Part shown: positions 8,516 to 17,178 of the stretch, in pieces
Layout of the letters: each line of letters begins with the position of its first letter
Position numbering within the stretch: the stretch's first letter is position 1
Assembly: GCF_904846225.1 (NCBI RefSeq)
Contig: NZ_CAJGZJ010000005.1
Span: 62,001-126,000 of the forward strand
Direction: 5' to 3'
From: Psychrobacter immobilis
GTDB taxonomy: Bacteria > Pseudomonadota > Gammaproteobacteria > Pseudomonadales > Moraxellaceae
DNA: 64,000 nucleotides
Position numbers and translations under genes: made by a program
Notes under the pieces: generated by a model
What the model saw: the letters and a program-made list of their open reading frames with translations, nothing else
Database searches by the model: none
Told to the model about the DNA's origin: nothing

Positions 8516-9484
8516 TCAATTATTTTGATGATGGACATCATTAATTGTGTCTGAGGAAACGCTGGTATGATGTTTATTAATAAATGCAGCTAACCTAGAT
8601 TTTTCAGCGTTATAAGGATTACCTAGCGTTGGAATACGCTTAAAACGTCGATAGCCCCACATATAATGGCTGTATTTGTCCTCAATCATTTGTTGCATTG
8701 CTTGATTGAGCGCATAAGTAGATATTTCAGCGCTGCGATCATATAAGGCGGGATCGCTGAGTTTGTAACAATAAATATCGAAACCGCGACCATCATCACG
8801 GCGAATACAAGATAAACCGACCAAGGCGCATTTGGTTTTGCTAGCCAGCTTTGAGGCGAGCGTACTGGTCAATGTTTCGATACCGAAAAAAGGTACCACT
8901 ACGCCTCCCGAAGGATCAGGAACATGATCAGGCAGAACAATGCTAAAACCACCCTGTTTGAGTGTTTTAAACACCGCTTTCACGCCGCTACCATCTGTAG
9001 GAACCAAAGTCGCATTGAGACGCGATCGACCCTTTAAGACAAAATCATTGGTAATATTGCCCTTAACAGGCTTGTACATGATGGTTGGCGCGCCAAACTG
9101 ATTAAGCCACGCGTTCATCATCTCCCACGTACCAAGGTGCGGTACAATGGCAAGCATGCCGTTGGGACTGGCAAGCCCTTCTAATAAAAACTCTTTATTA
9201 TGGACGTCACGAATTTGAGCAATACTCCATTCAGGAGGCATAGCCCAGCTTTTAATAGACTCAATGCTGGTTAAGCACTGATGATAAACGATATCTTTGG
9301 TTAGCGATTTTTTTTGAAGATCAGATAACGCAGGAGCAATCAGCGCTATATTAATATTAATAGTGCGCATGATACTCAAGCTTGGGATTTTAACAATTAC
9401 CCAAGCGACAAGTCGTGCCATCGTCTGCAGTACAGACAATGGCACGTATTTAAAAACATGATAAGGATTCATAAACATCCACAT
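8516..9484 (-). CDS. Lipid A acyltransferase, LpxL/HtrB family
   Basis: An inner-membrane-associated acyltransferase that adds a secondary (acyloxyacyl) fatty acid to Kdo-lipid A or its precursor. The catalytic H-x4-E motif is PHLGTWE (His116, Glu121). The second conserved block is LPDHVPDPSGGVVVPFFG, and the Y-M-W-G-Y-R-R-F-K motif follows near the C-terminus. The N-terminal hydrophobic segment (residues 12-35) would anchor the protein. The 322-residue length is normal. It starts 64 bases downstream of aspS on the same strand and is followed by LOS glycosyltransferase genes, so lipid A finishing and core assembly may be co-expressed. LpxL and LpxM cannot be told apart here. Confidence 0.88.
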   Translation of the reverse strand: MWMFMNPYHVFKYVPLSVLQTMARLVAWVIVKIPSLSIMRTININIALIAPALSDLQKKSLTKDIVYHQCLTSIESIKSWAMPPEWSIAQIRDVHNKEFLLEGLASPNGMLAIVPHLGTWEMMNAWLNQFGAPTIMYKPVKGNITNDFVLKGRSRLNATLVPTDGSGVKAVFKTLKQGGFSIVLPDHVPDPSGGVVVPFFGIETLTSTLASKLASKTKCALVGLSCIRRDDGRGFDIYCYKLSDPALYDRSAEISTYALNQAMQQMIEDKYSHYMWGYRRFKRIPTLGNPYNAEKSRLAAFINKHHTSVSSDTINDVHHQNN

Positions 9485-9548
9485 GGTGATGAATCAAACA
9501 AATACTGTAGGAAATATCCGAGCATCACCAGGCCATTTATTGAGCAGA

Positions 9549-11378
9549 TTACTTGGTGTCAGCCTGTACTTTTTCACGCACACGAATACCAAGATCACGT
9601 AGCTGTTTGCTATCAACTTCAGCAGGGGCTTGAGTTAGCGGACACTCAGCAGTTTTGGTTTTTGGGAAAGCGATGACATCACGAATAGAGTCCGCGCCTA
9701 CCATAAGCATAATTAAGCGATCCAAACCAAAAGCCAAACCACCATGCGGCGGTGCACCGAATTTTAGAGCATCGAGTAAGAAACCAAACTTGTCCTGAGC
9801 CTCTTGCTCGCCGATACCCAGAGCATCAAGTACGGCTTGCTGCATATCAAAAGTATTGATACGTAAGCTACCACCGCCAACTTCAGTACCATTTAATACC
9901 ATGTCATAAGCGATAGAAAGGGCAGCTTCAGGATTGGTTTTTAATTCCTCAACTGAGCCTTTAGGTTTGGTAAAGGGATGATGCATTGACGTCCAGCGGC
10001 CATCATCAGTTTGTTCAAACATTGGGAAGTCAGTCACCCAAAGTGGTGCCCACTGACAGGTAGTCATTTCAAGATCTAGACCGATTTTTTGACGTAATGC
10101 GCCGATTGCATCATTCACGACACTGGCTTTATCCGCACCAAAGAAAATAATGTCGTTACTTTCTGCACCAGTACGCTCAATTAAACTTACTAACACATCA
10201 TCGGTCATGTTTTTAATAATCGGTGACTGCAAACCAGATTCTTTGTCCACACCATTATTGATGTTGCTGGCGTCATTGACTTTAATATAAGCCAAACCGC
10301 GCGCGCCATAGATGCTAACGAATTTGGTATAAGCATCGATTTGCTTACGACTTAATGACGCACCGCCAGGAATGCGAAGGGCAGCAACGCGACCCTTAGG
10401 ATCGTTAGCAGGTCCTGCAAATACTTTGAAGTCAACGTCTTTCATCAAATCTGCAACGTCGACCAGTTTTAGTGGGATACGTAAATCAGGTTTGTCTGAC
10501 GCATAGTCACGCATCGCTTCAGCATATGTCATACGTGGGAATTTTTCAAACTCAACATCCATCATGGTCTTAAACAAATGCTTAATCAGACCTTCGTTGA
10601 TGTTCATGATTTCTTCTTCATTTAAAAAAGAAGTTTCAATATCCACCTGAGTAAATTCAGGTTGACGATCAGCACGTAAATCTTCATCGCGGAAGCATTT
10701 AGCGATTTGATAGTAACGGTCAAAGCCTGACACCATCAATAATTGCTTAAACAGTTGTGGCGACTGAGGCAATGCAAAAAAGTTACCTGGGCGAGTACGC
10801 GATGGAACAAGATAATCACGAGCACCTTCAGGCGTTGCACGAGTCAAAATAGGCGTCTCGACATCCAAGAAGCCATGATCATCTAAATAACGACGAATGG
10901 CTGAAGTGGCTTTGGCACGAAAAACCATACGCTCTTGCATTTGCGGACGGCGCATATCAAGGTAGCGATATTTTAGACGCAAGTCTTCTGATACCGTGGT
11001 TTTTTCATCATTCAATGGGAACGGCGGCGTTTCAGACTTAGCCAATACTTCAATTTCTTTAGCCAATAACTCAATCTGACCACTGGTCATATTATTGTTT
11101 TCAGTACCTTCATAACGGCGACGTACACGACCAGTAATTTTTAACACATATTCAGGACGTACGGCATCAGCCATAGCAAATGCTTCTGGAGTATCAGGAT
11201 CGACGACGACCTGCAAGATACCAGCGCGGTCACGCATGTCTAAAAAAATCACGCCACCGTGATCGCGACGACGATGTACCCAGCCTACGATGCTAATGGT
11301 TTGCTCAATGAAGCTCTCGGTTACCGCTCCGCAATATTCGTCTCGGTATTCGCTATGCGTCGTAATACTATCCGTCAT
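9549..11378 (-). CDS. aspS: Aspartate-tRNA ligase
   Basis: A class II aminoacyl-tRNA synthetase of 609 residues that charges tRNA-Asp and, in organisms with GatCAB, may also charge tRNA-Asn. The N-terminal OB fold (residues 15-110) includes [20 protein letters not shown]. Motif 2 is [16 protein letters not shown], and motif 3 is GLAFGLDRL near residue 560. The bacterial insertion domain (GAD) lies between about 290 and 420. It leads a minus-strand set with lpxL and LOS genes. Whether it is discriminating or non-discriminating is not clear from the residues I can inspect. Confidence 0.97.
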   Translation of the reverse strand: MTDSITTHSEYRDEYCGAVTESFIEQTISIVGWVHRRRDHGGVIFLDMRDRAGILQVVVDPDTPEAFAMADAVRPEYVLKITGRVRRRYEGTENNNMTSGQIELLAKEIEVLAKSETPPFPLNDEKTTVSEDLRLKYRYLDMRRPQMQERMVFRAKATSAIRRYLDDHGFLDVETPILTRATPEGARDYLVPSRTRPGNFFALPQSPQLFKQLLMVSGFDRYYQIAKCFRDEDLRADRQPEFTQVDIETSFLNEEEIMNINEGLIKHLFKTMMDVEFEKFPRMTYAEAMRDYASDKPDLRIPLKLVDVADLMKDVDFKVFAGPANDPKGRVAALRIPGGASLSRKQIDAYTKFVSIYGARGLAYIKVNDASNINNGVDKESGLQSPIIKNMTDDVLVSLIERTGAESNDIIFFGADKASVVNDAIGALRQKIGLDLEMTTCQWAPLWVTDFPMFEQTDDGRWTSMHHPFTKPKGSVEELKTNPEAALSIAYDMVLNGTEVGGGSLRINTFDMQQAVLDALGIGEQEAQDKFGFLLDALKFGAPPHGGLAFGLDRLIMLMVGADSIRDVIAFPKTKTAECPLTQAPAEVDSKQLRDLGIRVREKVQADTK

Positions 11379-11752
11379 AATATAGTTATCCAGTTATCAG
11401 CCCAATTCGAAATACAATCAATTCGAAGTACAGTATGCAGCCATTGCTGTGAGTTTCAAGCTTTTTGCAAAAAAACGCACAAACAACGCGATCAAGACAT
11501 AAGGTCATCACGTTGGCTGCAGAAAATTTTATATAAACGCATATTATGCCTAATATGCTTTTGTTATACAACCAGCTGAGTTTAATCCAAGTATAGGAAC
11601 GCCTCGGTATTGGACGTATTTATTCCGTAACATGTACACTCGGTTAAATATTGTCATTCTGCTTGAAAATTTAGCCGAGTGTGCGCATATTAACGGTCAC
11701 GCTAATAAAAACATCTATGTTGATATGTCTACGGACTTGAGGAATTTTACTT
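11379..11752. promoter_or_regulatory. Divergent aspS / sohB intergenic region with stem-loop
   Basis: A 374-bp region between divergent genes. It holds a 13-base inverted repeat at 11636-11648 (ACACTCGGTTAAA) and 11670-11682 (TTTAGCCGAGTGT), with one T/C difference that still allows a G-U pair in RNA. The spacer is 21 bases. There is no T tract, so it is not an obvious terminator. It may be a leader structure or an operator for sohB. The short frames in this region lack ribosome sites and look like chance. Confidence 0.55.
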
Positions 11753-12733
11753 ATGTTATTTCATCCGCCCAAAAATCCTGTTGAGCTAAAAGTAATGCAT
11801 CTAAACGAAGCGCAAAAGCAGCGCCGTGAAGATTTGATGGAAGCGACCCAAGGTAAAGCTGCTCTTAAGCAATTCAAAAAGACTATGGCCAAAAAAGCCA
11901 AACAAACGTTAAAAATCAAAGCCAAAAACAAAAAGAAAAGTGCGAATAATACATCACAAGTTTTTGTTTTAGACTTTGATGGTGATATAAAAGCAACCGC
12001 GGTCAAGCATTTGCGTGAAGAAATCAGCACGCTTATCAGTACCGCAAATAAAGGCGATGAAGTTATTGTGCGTCTAGAATCAGGTGGCGGCTTGGTACAC
12101 AGTTATGGACTAGCAGCGGTGCAATTGGCTCGTCTAAAAGATGCTGGTCTGAAATTGACTGTGTGTGTCGATAAGGTTGCGGCCAGTGGCGGTTATATGA
12201 TGGCGTGTGTGGCAGATAAAATTATTGCAGCCCCTTTTGCGATTATTGGCTCAATCGGTGTGGTATCGCAATTGCCTAACTTTCATAAATGGCTCAAAAA
12301 TCATGACGTAGATTATGAGATGTTTACGGCTGGTGACTATAAGCGTACCGTAACAGTATTTGGTGAAAACGATGCAGAAGATCGTGCCAAATATCAAGAA
12401 GAGCTCGAGCAGACACATGAATTGTTCAAACATTTTGTCAATCGTTATCGTGGCATGCTGGATGTAGACAAGGTAGCGACGGGTGAGCATTGGTATGGCG
12501 AAGATGCACTGCATTTGAACTTGATTGATAAATTGCAAACTTCTGACAGTTATATTTTAGAGTTGATGGAAGATAATGAAGTTTATGCGCTACATTCACG
12601 CCAAAAACCAACGCTAGCCGAAAAGCTTGGATTTGCTCAAGCGGCAGAAGCGACTTTGAGTATGGCAGTTGACAAGCTACCAGATGCTTTGGCTCGCTTT
12701 GACTTAAACAGTCGTTTAAATATCCTAAAGTAA
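11753..12733 (+). CDS. sohB: SohB-type S49 peptidase
   Basis: A 326-residue serine peptidase of family S49. The catalytic pair is visible: Ser145 in VAASGGYMMAC and Lys197 in AGDYKRTVT. The core fold starts at VFVLDFDGDIKA. Residues 38-63 form a very basic stretch (KKTMAKKAKQ followed by further Lys). The E. coli protein has an N-terminal membrane helix; here none is visible before the basic region, so this form may be peripheral or the family differs in Moraxellaceae. RLESGGG replaces the usual Ser-Pro-Gly-Gly. The start is backed by GAGG ten bases upstream. The stop is followed after one base by a CTAG of the repeat family and then a terminator. Confidence 0.88.
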   Translation: MLFHPPKNPVELKVMHLNEAQKQRREDLMEATQGKAALKQFKKTMAKKAKQTLKIKAKNKKKSANNTSQVFVLDFDGDIKATAVKHLREEISTLISTANKGDEVIVRLESGGGLVHSYGLAAVQLARLKDAGLKLTVCVDKVAASGGYMMACVADKIIAAPFAIIGSIGVVSQLPNFHKWLKNHDVDYEMFTAGDYKRTVTVFGENDAEDRAKYQEELEQTHELFKHFVNRYRGMLDVDKVATGEHWYGEDALHLNLIDKLQTSDSYILELMEDNEVYALHSRQKPTLAEKLGFAQAAEATLSMAVDKLPDALARFDLNSRLNILK

Positions 12734-12734
12734 T

Positions 12735-12834
12735 CTAGGACATGGCCAAATTATTATGAATTTTCGCCATTAATAATTGAGCGTATCACTCATAATTTAT
12801 ACATTGTTTATATTTTGTAAAAGGCGTGTCCTAG
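12735..12834. repeat. Short CTAG-bordered repeat relative
   Basis: A 100-bp segment that starts CTAGGACATGGCC and ends GGCGTGTCCTAG, with CTAG at both borders. Relative to the full copies the ends face outward: GGACATGGCC normally precedes the right border, but here it begins the element. The interior does not match the full copies. It could be a rearranged remnant. Its right end forms part of the sohB terminator loop. Confidence 0.6.
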
Positions 12835-12849
12835 CTGGTCGCGCCTTTT
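12819..12849 (+). terminator. Rho-independent terminator of sohB
   Basis: Stem AAAAGGCG (12819-12826) pairs with CGCCTTTT (12842-12849), with a 15-base loop that contains the CTAG border of the repeat remnant, followed by further T residues. It lies about 85 bases after the sohB stop. Confidence 0.7.
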
Positions 12850-12976
12850 TGCTGTTTATTAATAATTGCTGTGTTATAAATATAGAAGACAGTACACGTA
12901 CGTACACTATTTTTATTGCTCAAAAATTTTCATCGAAACGTGATTAAAATAATTCATAAGGAAAAGGAAGTCACCC

Positions 12977-14245
12977 ATGTCTACCAATACATTGATGTTT
13001 ACTGCCACAGAGCATGGTCAAGCCATGCATGCAAAAGTGAAAGCGTTTATTGAGACGCAGATTGAACCAATTGAAGCAAAGTTTTGGCAAGATTGTCATG
13101 AGCAAAACCCTGATGGCAATTGGCAAAACTGGCAGTGGCCAGAAAAATATGAAAGCCTACGCAAACAAGCAAGAGAAGCTGGCTTGTGGAATCTGTTTTT
13201 GCCTGATGATACGTTAGGGGCAGGGCTTTCGGTCACTGATTATGCTCCGATTGCAGAGTTGACCGGACGCAGCTTATTAGCGCCTTATGTGTTCAATTGC
13301 AATGCGCCTGATAGCGGAAACATGGAGCTGTTGTGGCGTTATGGTTCTGAGGAGCAGCAAGCAAAATGGTTAATGCCAATTTTAGAAGGTAAAACCCGTT
13401 CTGTGTTTTGTATGACGGAGCCTGATGTGGCATCCAGTGATGCGACCAATATGCAGGCGACTGCTGTGGTGGACGGTGACGAGATTATCATTAATGGCAG
13501 TAAGTGGTGGTCATCTGGTCTTGGTGATCCTGCGGTTGATGTTTTGATTGTGATGGCATACACCCCTGATGAAAACAAAGACCGTCATCATCAGCATTCT
13601 ATGGTGCTAGTACCTGCGAAAACATCGGGTGTAAACATCGAACGTATGCTCAAAGTATTTGGTGACTACGATGCACCGCATGGACATGGCGAAGTCAGCT
13701 TTAATGATGTGCGTGTGCCTGTGAGTCATTTTATTGGCGGGGCTGGTATGGGCTTTGAGATTGCCCAAGGTCGGCTAGGGCCAGGTCGCATCCATCACTG
13801 TATGCGCTGTGTTGGTGCCGCCGAAAAGTCTCTAGAGCTGGCAGTGAGACGCGGTATGGCTCGCACTGCTTTTGGTAAGCCGTTACTAGAATTGGGTGGC
13901 AATTTTGAACGTATCGCTGAAGCGCGTATCAAGATTGACCAAGCGCGTTTACTGACCTTATATGCGGCGCAAAAAATGGACGCGCAAGGAACGAAGGCAG
14001 CACTCACTGAAATCTCAGCTATTAAAGTCGTCGCTCCAACAGTACTGCAAGAAGTGGTTGATATGGCGATTCAGATCCACGGCGGTCTGGGTATGTGCCA
14101 AGATACGATGCTGCCAAATTTCTTTGCACAAGCACGAGCGTTACGATTGGCTGATGGCCCTGATGAGGTGCATAAAACTATGATCGCGAAATTAGAATTA
14201 AAGCGTCAAGGTTTTAATCACTCGTCTAAACCTGCAAAATCTTAA
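12977..14245 (+). CDS. Acyl-CoA dehydrogenase, ACAD10/11-like
   Basis: A 422-residue FAD-dependent acyl-CoA dehydrogenase. The flavin-binding block is FCMTEPDVASSDATNMQ, followed by GSKWWSSGLGDP. The arginine-rich helix is RTAFGKPLLELGG, and the C-terminal part has QIHGGLGMCQD and LADGPDEVHK, the latter typical of the ACAD10/11-like branch. The start has a good AGGA site. It is followed by an APH-fold kinase gene 123 bases later, then a histidine phosphatase. This ACAD-kinase pair is the same as in LvaA/LvaC of levulinate catabolism and in human ACAD10/11, where a 4-hydroxyacyl-CoA is phosphorylated and the phosphate is lost in conversion to the enoyl-CoA. That function is inferred. Confidence 0.9.
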   Translation: MSTNTLMFTATEHGQAMHAKVKAFIETQIEPIEAKFWQDCHEQNPDGNWQNWQWPEKYESLRKQAREAGLWNLFLPDDTLGAGLSVTDYAPIAELTGRSLLAPYVFNCNAPDSGNMELLWRYGSEEQQAKWLMPILEGKTRSVFCMTEPDVASSDATNMQATAVVDGDEIIINGSKWWSSGLGDPAVDVLIVMAYTPDENKDRHHQHSMVLVPAKTSGVNIERMLKVFGDYDAPHGHGEVSFNDVRVPVSHFIGGAGMGFEIAQGRLGPGRIHHCMRCVGAAEKSLELAVRRGMARTAFGKPLLELGGNFERIAEARIKIDQARLLTLYAAQKMDAQGTKAALTEISAIKVVAPTVLQEVVDMAIQIHGGLGMCQDTMLPNFFAQARALRLADGPDEVHKTMIAKLELKRQGFNHSSKPAKS

Positions 14246-14368
14246 TGGTTAATGGCTATTCCCTTAACACAACGTCCAATTGAAAATTCATTATCAATCA
14301 TTTGATAGTGAATTTTTTATCACTAAATTGTTTTATAAAACAAATGACCACATGATAAGGAGTATCTA

Positions 14369-15664
14369 ATGGCAACTGACAATGATGATGAAACCAATCG
14401 TACTGAAACCAATCTCACTGAAACCAATCTCACTGAAACCAATAATGAAATACTGGATAAAGGCGGCGAGGTTCGAGAAGGCGAGGAGCTTGATACCCAA
14501 GCGATAAGCGCATGGCTGCGCGCTCAAGGTGTTGATATACAAGGCGCGCCTACCGTTACACAGTTTTCAGGTGGTGCGTCGAACTGGACCTACCGTCTAC
14601 AATATGACAATCAAGATTTGATCTTACGTCGCCCGCCAAAAGGCACCAAAGCCAAGTCAGCACACGATATGGTACGCGAATATACGGTGCAAAAAGCGTT
14701 AAAAGACGCCTATCCTTATGTACCAAAAATGATAGCACTGTGTACCGATGAAGAGGTGATTGGGGCTGATTTTTATGTCATGGAACGCATGGAAGGTATC
14801 ATTCCTCGTGCCAATTTACCAAAGGGCGTTGATTTAAATACAGCACAAACGCGCGCGTTATGTACCAATGTCATCGATGCTTTAATTGAATTGCACCAAG
14901 TGGATTACCAGCAATACCCTGAATTGATGGATCTTGGTCGCGGTGAAGGCTATTGCGAGCGTCAGGTCAGTGGTTGGGATAAACGCTATGTCAAAGCGAA
15001 AACGCCGAACGTACCAAGCTTTGCACTAGTAAGACAATGGCTTGGTAAGCACACACCTGCTGATAGCAAAATGTGTATTATTCATAATGATTGGCGCTTT
15101 GACAATGTCATTTTGGATACCGATGATCCGACCAAAGTTATCGGCGTTCTCGATTGGGAAATGGCAACATTGGGCGACCCTTTGATGGATTTGGGTAGCG
15201 CATTGGCTTATTGGATCGAAGAAGATGACAATATCATCATGCAGCAGTCACGTCGTCAGCCAACACATCTAGACGGCATGATGACCCGTGAGGAAGTCGT
15301 TGCCTATTATCTCGAACAGACTGGATTACAGATAGATAACTGGACTTTTTATGAAGTGTTTGGTCTATTTCGCCTAGCCGGTATCGTCCAGCAAATTTAC
15401 TATCGTTACTATAATAAACAAACGACCAATCCAGCCTTTAAGAATTTTTGGATTATCGTTCAGGTACTACATGCCAAATGTTTGAAGCTGATTGCTCAAT
15501 ATGAAGGTGAGGTGCTATTTACCAGCCATGTACAGCCTTATTTAAAAGATATGGGTGTCGATGCTGCTACGATTGAGCGGTTACCAAGTCCCATACAATC
15601 TGTTATTAAGGGTATTTTGCCAAAAAGTTATTTTGAACAAATCTCTCAAAAACCTAAAGACTAA
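14369..15664 (+). CDS. APH-family kinase (putative 4-hydroxyacyl-CoA kinase)
   Basis: A 431-residue aminoglycoside-phosphotransferase-fold kinase. The Gly-rich loop is FSGGASNWTYRL (residues 66-77), the ATP lysine region ILRRPPKG, the catalytic loop IIHNDWRFDN (His239, Asp241, Asn246) and the metal motif VLDWEMATLGDP (Asp262). Such kinases beside acyl-CoA dehydrogenases phosphorylate the 4-hydroxyl of hydroxyacyl-CoAs (LvaA; ACAD10/11 N-terminal domain). The first 25 residues contain a tandem T-E-T-N-L type repeat encoded by four 15-bp units, which is not part of the kinase fold. AAGGAG precedes the start. It is not an antibiotic resistance enzyme by context. Confidence 0.87.
   Translation: MATDNDDETNRTETNLTETNLTETNNEILDKGGEVREGEELDTQAISAWLRAQGVDIQGAPTVTQFSGGASNWTYRLQYDNQDLILRRPPKGTKAKSAHDMVREYTVQKALKDAYPYVPKMIALCTDEEVIGADFYVMERMEGIIPRANLPKGVDLNTAQTRALCTNVIDALIELHQVDYQQYPELMDLGRGEGYCERQVSGWDKRYVKAKTPNVPSFALVRQWLGKHTPADSKMCIIHNDWRFDNVILDTDDPTKVIGVLDWEMATLGDPLMDLGSALAYWIEEDDNIIMQQSRRQPTHLDGMMTREEVVAYYLEQTGLQIDNWTFYEVFGLFRLAGIVQQIYYRYYNKQTTNPAFKNFWIIVQVLHAKCLKLIAQYEGEVLFTSHVQPYLKDMGVDAATIERLPSPIQSVIKGILPKSYFEQISQKPKD
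14390..14449 (+). repeat. Four 15-bp in-frame tandem repeats in kinase gene
   Basis: Units of GAAACCAATCTCACT at 14390, 14405, 14420 and 14435. Units two and three are identical; the first differs by two bases (CGT for CTC) and the last diverges after GAAACCAAT. They encode E-T-N-L/R-T repeats, and copy-number change would keep the frame. Confidence 0.9.
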
Positions 15665-15688
15665 AAGTTTAAAAAACAGTCCTTTATC

Positions 15689-15735
15689 AAATACAATAAT
15701 CTTTATAAAATACAATAATCTTTATAAAATATAGT
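15689..15735 (+). repeat. 19-bp tandem repeat before histidine phosphatase
   Basis: Two perfect units of AAATACAATAATCTTTATA at 15689-15707 and 15708-15726, then a decayed third beginning AAATATAGT. The array fills most of the 87-bp gap between kinase and phosphatase and ends just before the ribosome site. Confidence 0.85.
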
Positions 15736-15751
15736 AAGAAGGTATGATTTT

Positions 15752-16513
15752 ATGACAACCATATTGCTAGCGCGCCATGGTCAGGCGTCGTTTGGACAAG
15801 AAAATTACGATCAGCTCTCAGAGCTAGGTACTGTTCAGGCGCAAATGCTCGGTCAGCATTATGCAAATACGCAGCGCCGAATTGATGCTATTTTTACTGG
15901 TAGCTTGGTTAGACAAATAGACTCAGCGCAGCATTTTTGGACAAGTTATCAGTCCTCTATGGCCGCTGAACATAGTAACGATGCGCTTGCTTCTGTTATC
16001 AATTTAAGTGAGCCTGACAGTTATATCTTGCCACAGTTTGATGAATTCAATCATAAAGATGTCTTTGTTAAATCTGATGCTACTTTCATTGATAAAGGTG
16101 CCATCGCGGCTGAAATTGCTAAGTCAGAGGTACCAGCCACACGTTTGGCTGAACTGTTTGATCAAGCGATGAATCGATGGCATGGTGGCGACAATGATCA
16201 GGACTACATTGAAAGCTGGCCACAATTTAACAACCGTGCGCAGCAAGCACTTGAACAAGTACGTGTAAAAATAGCAGACCTGAATTTAAACCATGATAGT
16301 ACGGTATTGGTTTTTACATCAGGTGGTGTGATTGCGGCAATTACTGCCCAGCTATTAAAGCAAGGTAGCCTGACTGCTTATCAGTTAAATAAAAGCCTGG
16401 TTAATACAGGTGTCACGTCTGTCACATTGAAAGAACAAAGTACACGCTTGATGGCTTTAAATGAATATAGCCATTTATTTTCTGAAGGTAAAGATTTTAT
16501 AACTTGGCGATAA
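15752..16513 (+). CDS. Histidine phosphatase family protein
   Basis: A 253-residue phosphatase of the phosphoglycerate-mutase-like superfamily. The phosphate-pocket motif is LLARHGQASFG (Arg8-His9-Gly10), followed by DQLSELGTVQAQMLG, the usual second part of the N-terminal signature. VFTSGGVIAAI near residue 190 takes the place of the second catalytic His motif; a Ser-Gly-Gly there differs from the classical G-H-G, so the second histidine is not obvious. It probably acts on a small phosphorylated metabolite in the cytosol. Genes of this type often accompany ACAD/APH pairs, so it may clear phosphorylated intermediates of the hydroxyacid route; that is inference. Confidence 0.8.
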   Translation: MTTILLARHGQASFGQENYDQLSELGTVQAQMLGQHYANTQRRIDAIFTGSLVRQIDSAQHFWTSYQSSMAAEHSNDALASVINLSEPDSYILPQFDEFNHKDVFVKSDATFIDKGAIAAEIAKSEVPATRLAELFDQAMNRWHGGDNDQDYIESWPQFNNRAQQALEQVRVKIADLNLNHDSTVLVFTSGGVIAAITAQLLKQGSLTAYQLNKSLVNTGVTSVTLKEQSTRLMALNEYSHLFSEGKDFITWR

Positions 16514-16664
16514 AATGGCAAATGGCATCAATCAGTGTCAGCTCAATGTGAAATAGCGTAGCCTTTAGTCTCGATAGTGATAGTGAAGGTCTGATGCTAA
16601 AGTTGCGCCATACTACGTGACAAAGATCGCCAAGGTATCTGCATCAATAAGATTAGGAGTCGAT

Positions 16665-16922
16665 ATGATCGTTACCGCCACTCAGATAAAAGTCGCTAGC
16701 TTGCTCGGCTTATACCGTTTTATTTATAGTGCCATGAGTATCAATAAACAGTTATATGAAAAACAGTTGTCCGAGCATAGCGGCATAGTGTTTATTAGAC
16801 TGAAAGGTTTTAGAACTCTGAGCGGCTGGTCGAGCCTTGAAGCAATGAAAGATTTTCGTAATAGTGGTGCGCATCTTGAAGCTATGAAGAACCTAAAAAA
16901 ATTGGATTCGCCAAAAGCGTGA
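16665..16922 (+). CDS. Small ABM/DUF3291-like protein
   Basis: An 85-residue protein. I start it at the ATG at 16665 because AGGAG lies five bases upstream; an upstream GTG at 16617 has no such site. The C-terminal half, SGWSSLEAMKDFRNSGAHLEAM, resembles the end of small antibiotic-biosynthesis-monooxygenase or DUF3291-like barrels, in which a Trp strand is followed by an E-A-M helix and a conserved Ser-Gly-x-His. Such proteins can bind small hydrophobic molecules or haem, but many have no known function. It lies between the phosphatase and the SDR gene and may belong to the same unit. Confidence 0.65.
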   Translation: MIVTATQIKVASLLGLYRFIYSAMSINKQLYEKQLSEHSGIVFIRLKGFRTLSGWSSLEAMKDFRNSGAHLEAMKNLKKLDSPKA

Positions 16923-17178
16923 CGTGAGAATCACTAACAGAGCCAACTTGGAAAGAGGCAAAAAACAAGACTTAAAAGTGTTCAATTCCGCCGCGCAAAA
17001 AAATCTTGAATATTACAATTGCTTGATAATACGATTTATAATCGTCAGCAGGTACAGCCTATAGTATCGTGATTATTCTTATACATAACCGCCACTTATG
17101 CAGGGCAAGCTAGCTATTACAATGAAGGCACTATAGAATATTGATTTCCATTCAGGATCAGTATATAAGGGGCTGTCC
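16923..17178. other. Intergenic region, no feature seen
   Basis: About 256 bases between the small ABM-like gene and the SDR gene. I see no credible frame, strong hairpin or repeat. A promoter for the SDR gene could lie here. Confidence 0.4.

Noticed and set aside
11386..11579. Small genes on either strand upstream of aspS
   Set aside because: Frames there have no ribosome site, no recognisable domain and overlap each other; they look like chance.
14369..15664. Aminoglycoside resistance gene
   Set aside because: The APH fold is shared by ACAD-linked kinases, and the neighbouring genes support lipid catabolism.
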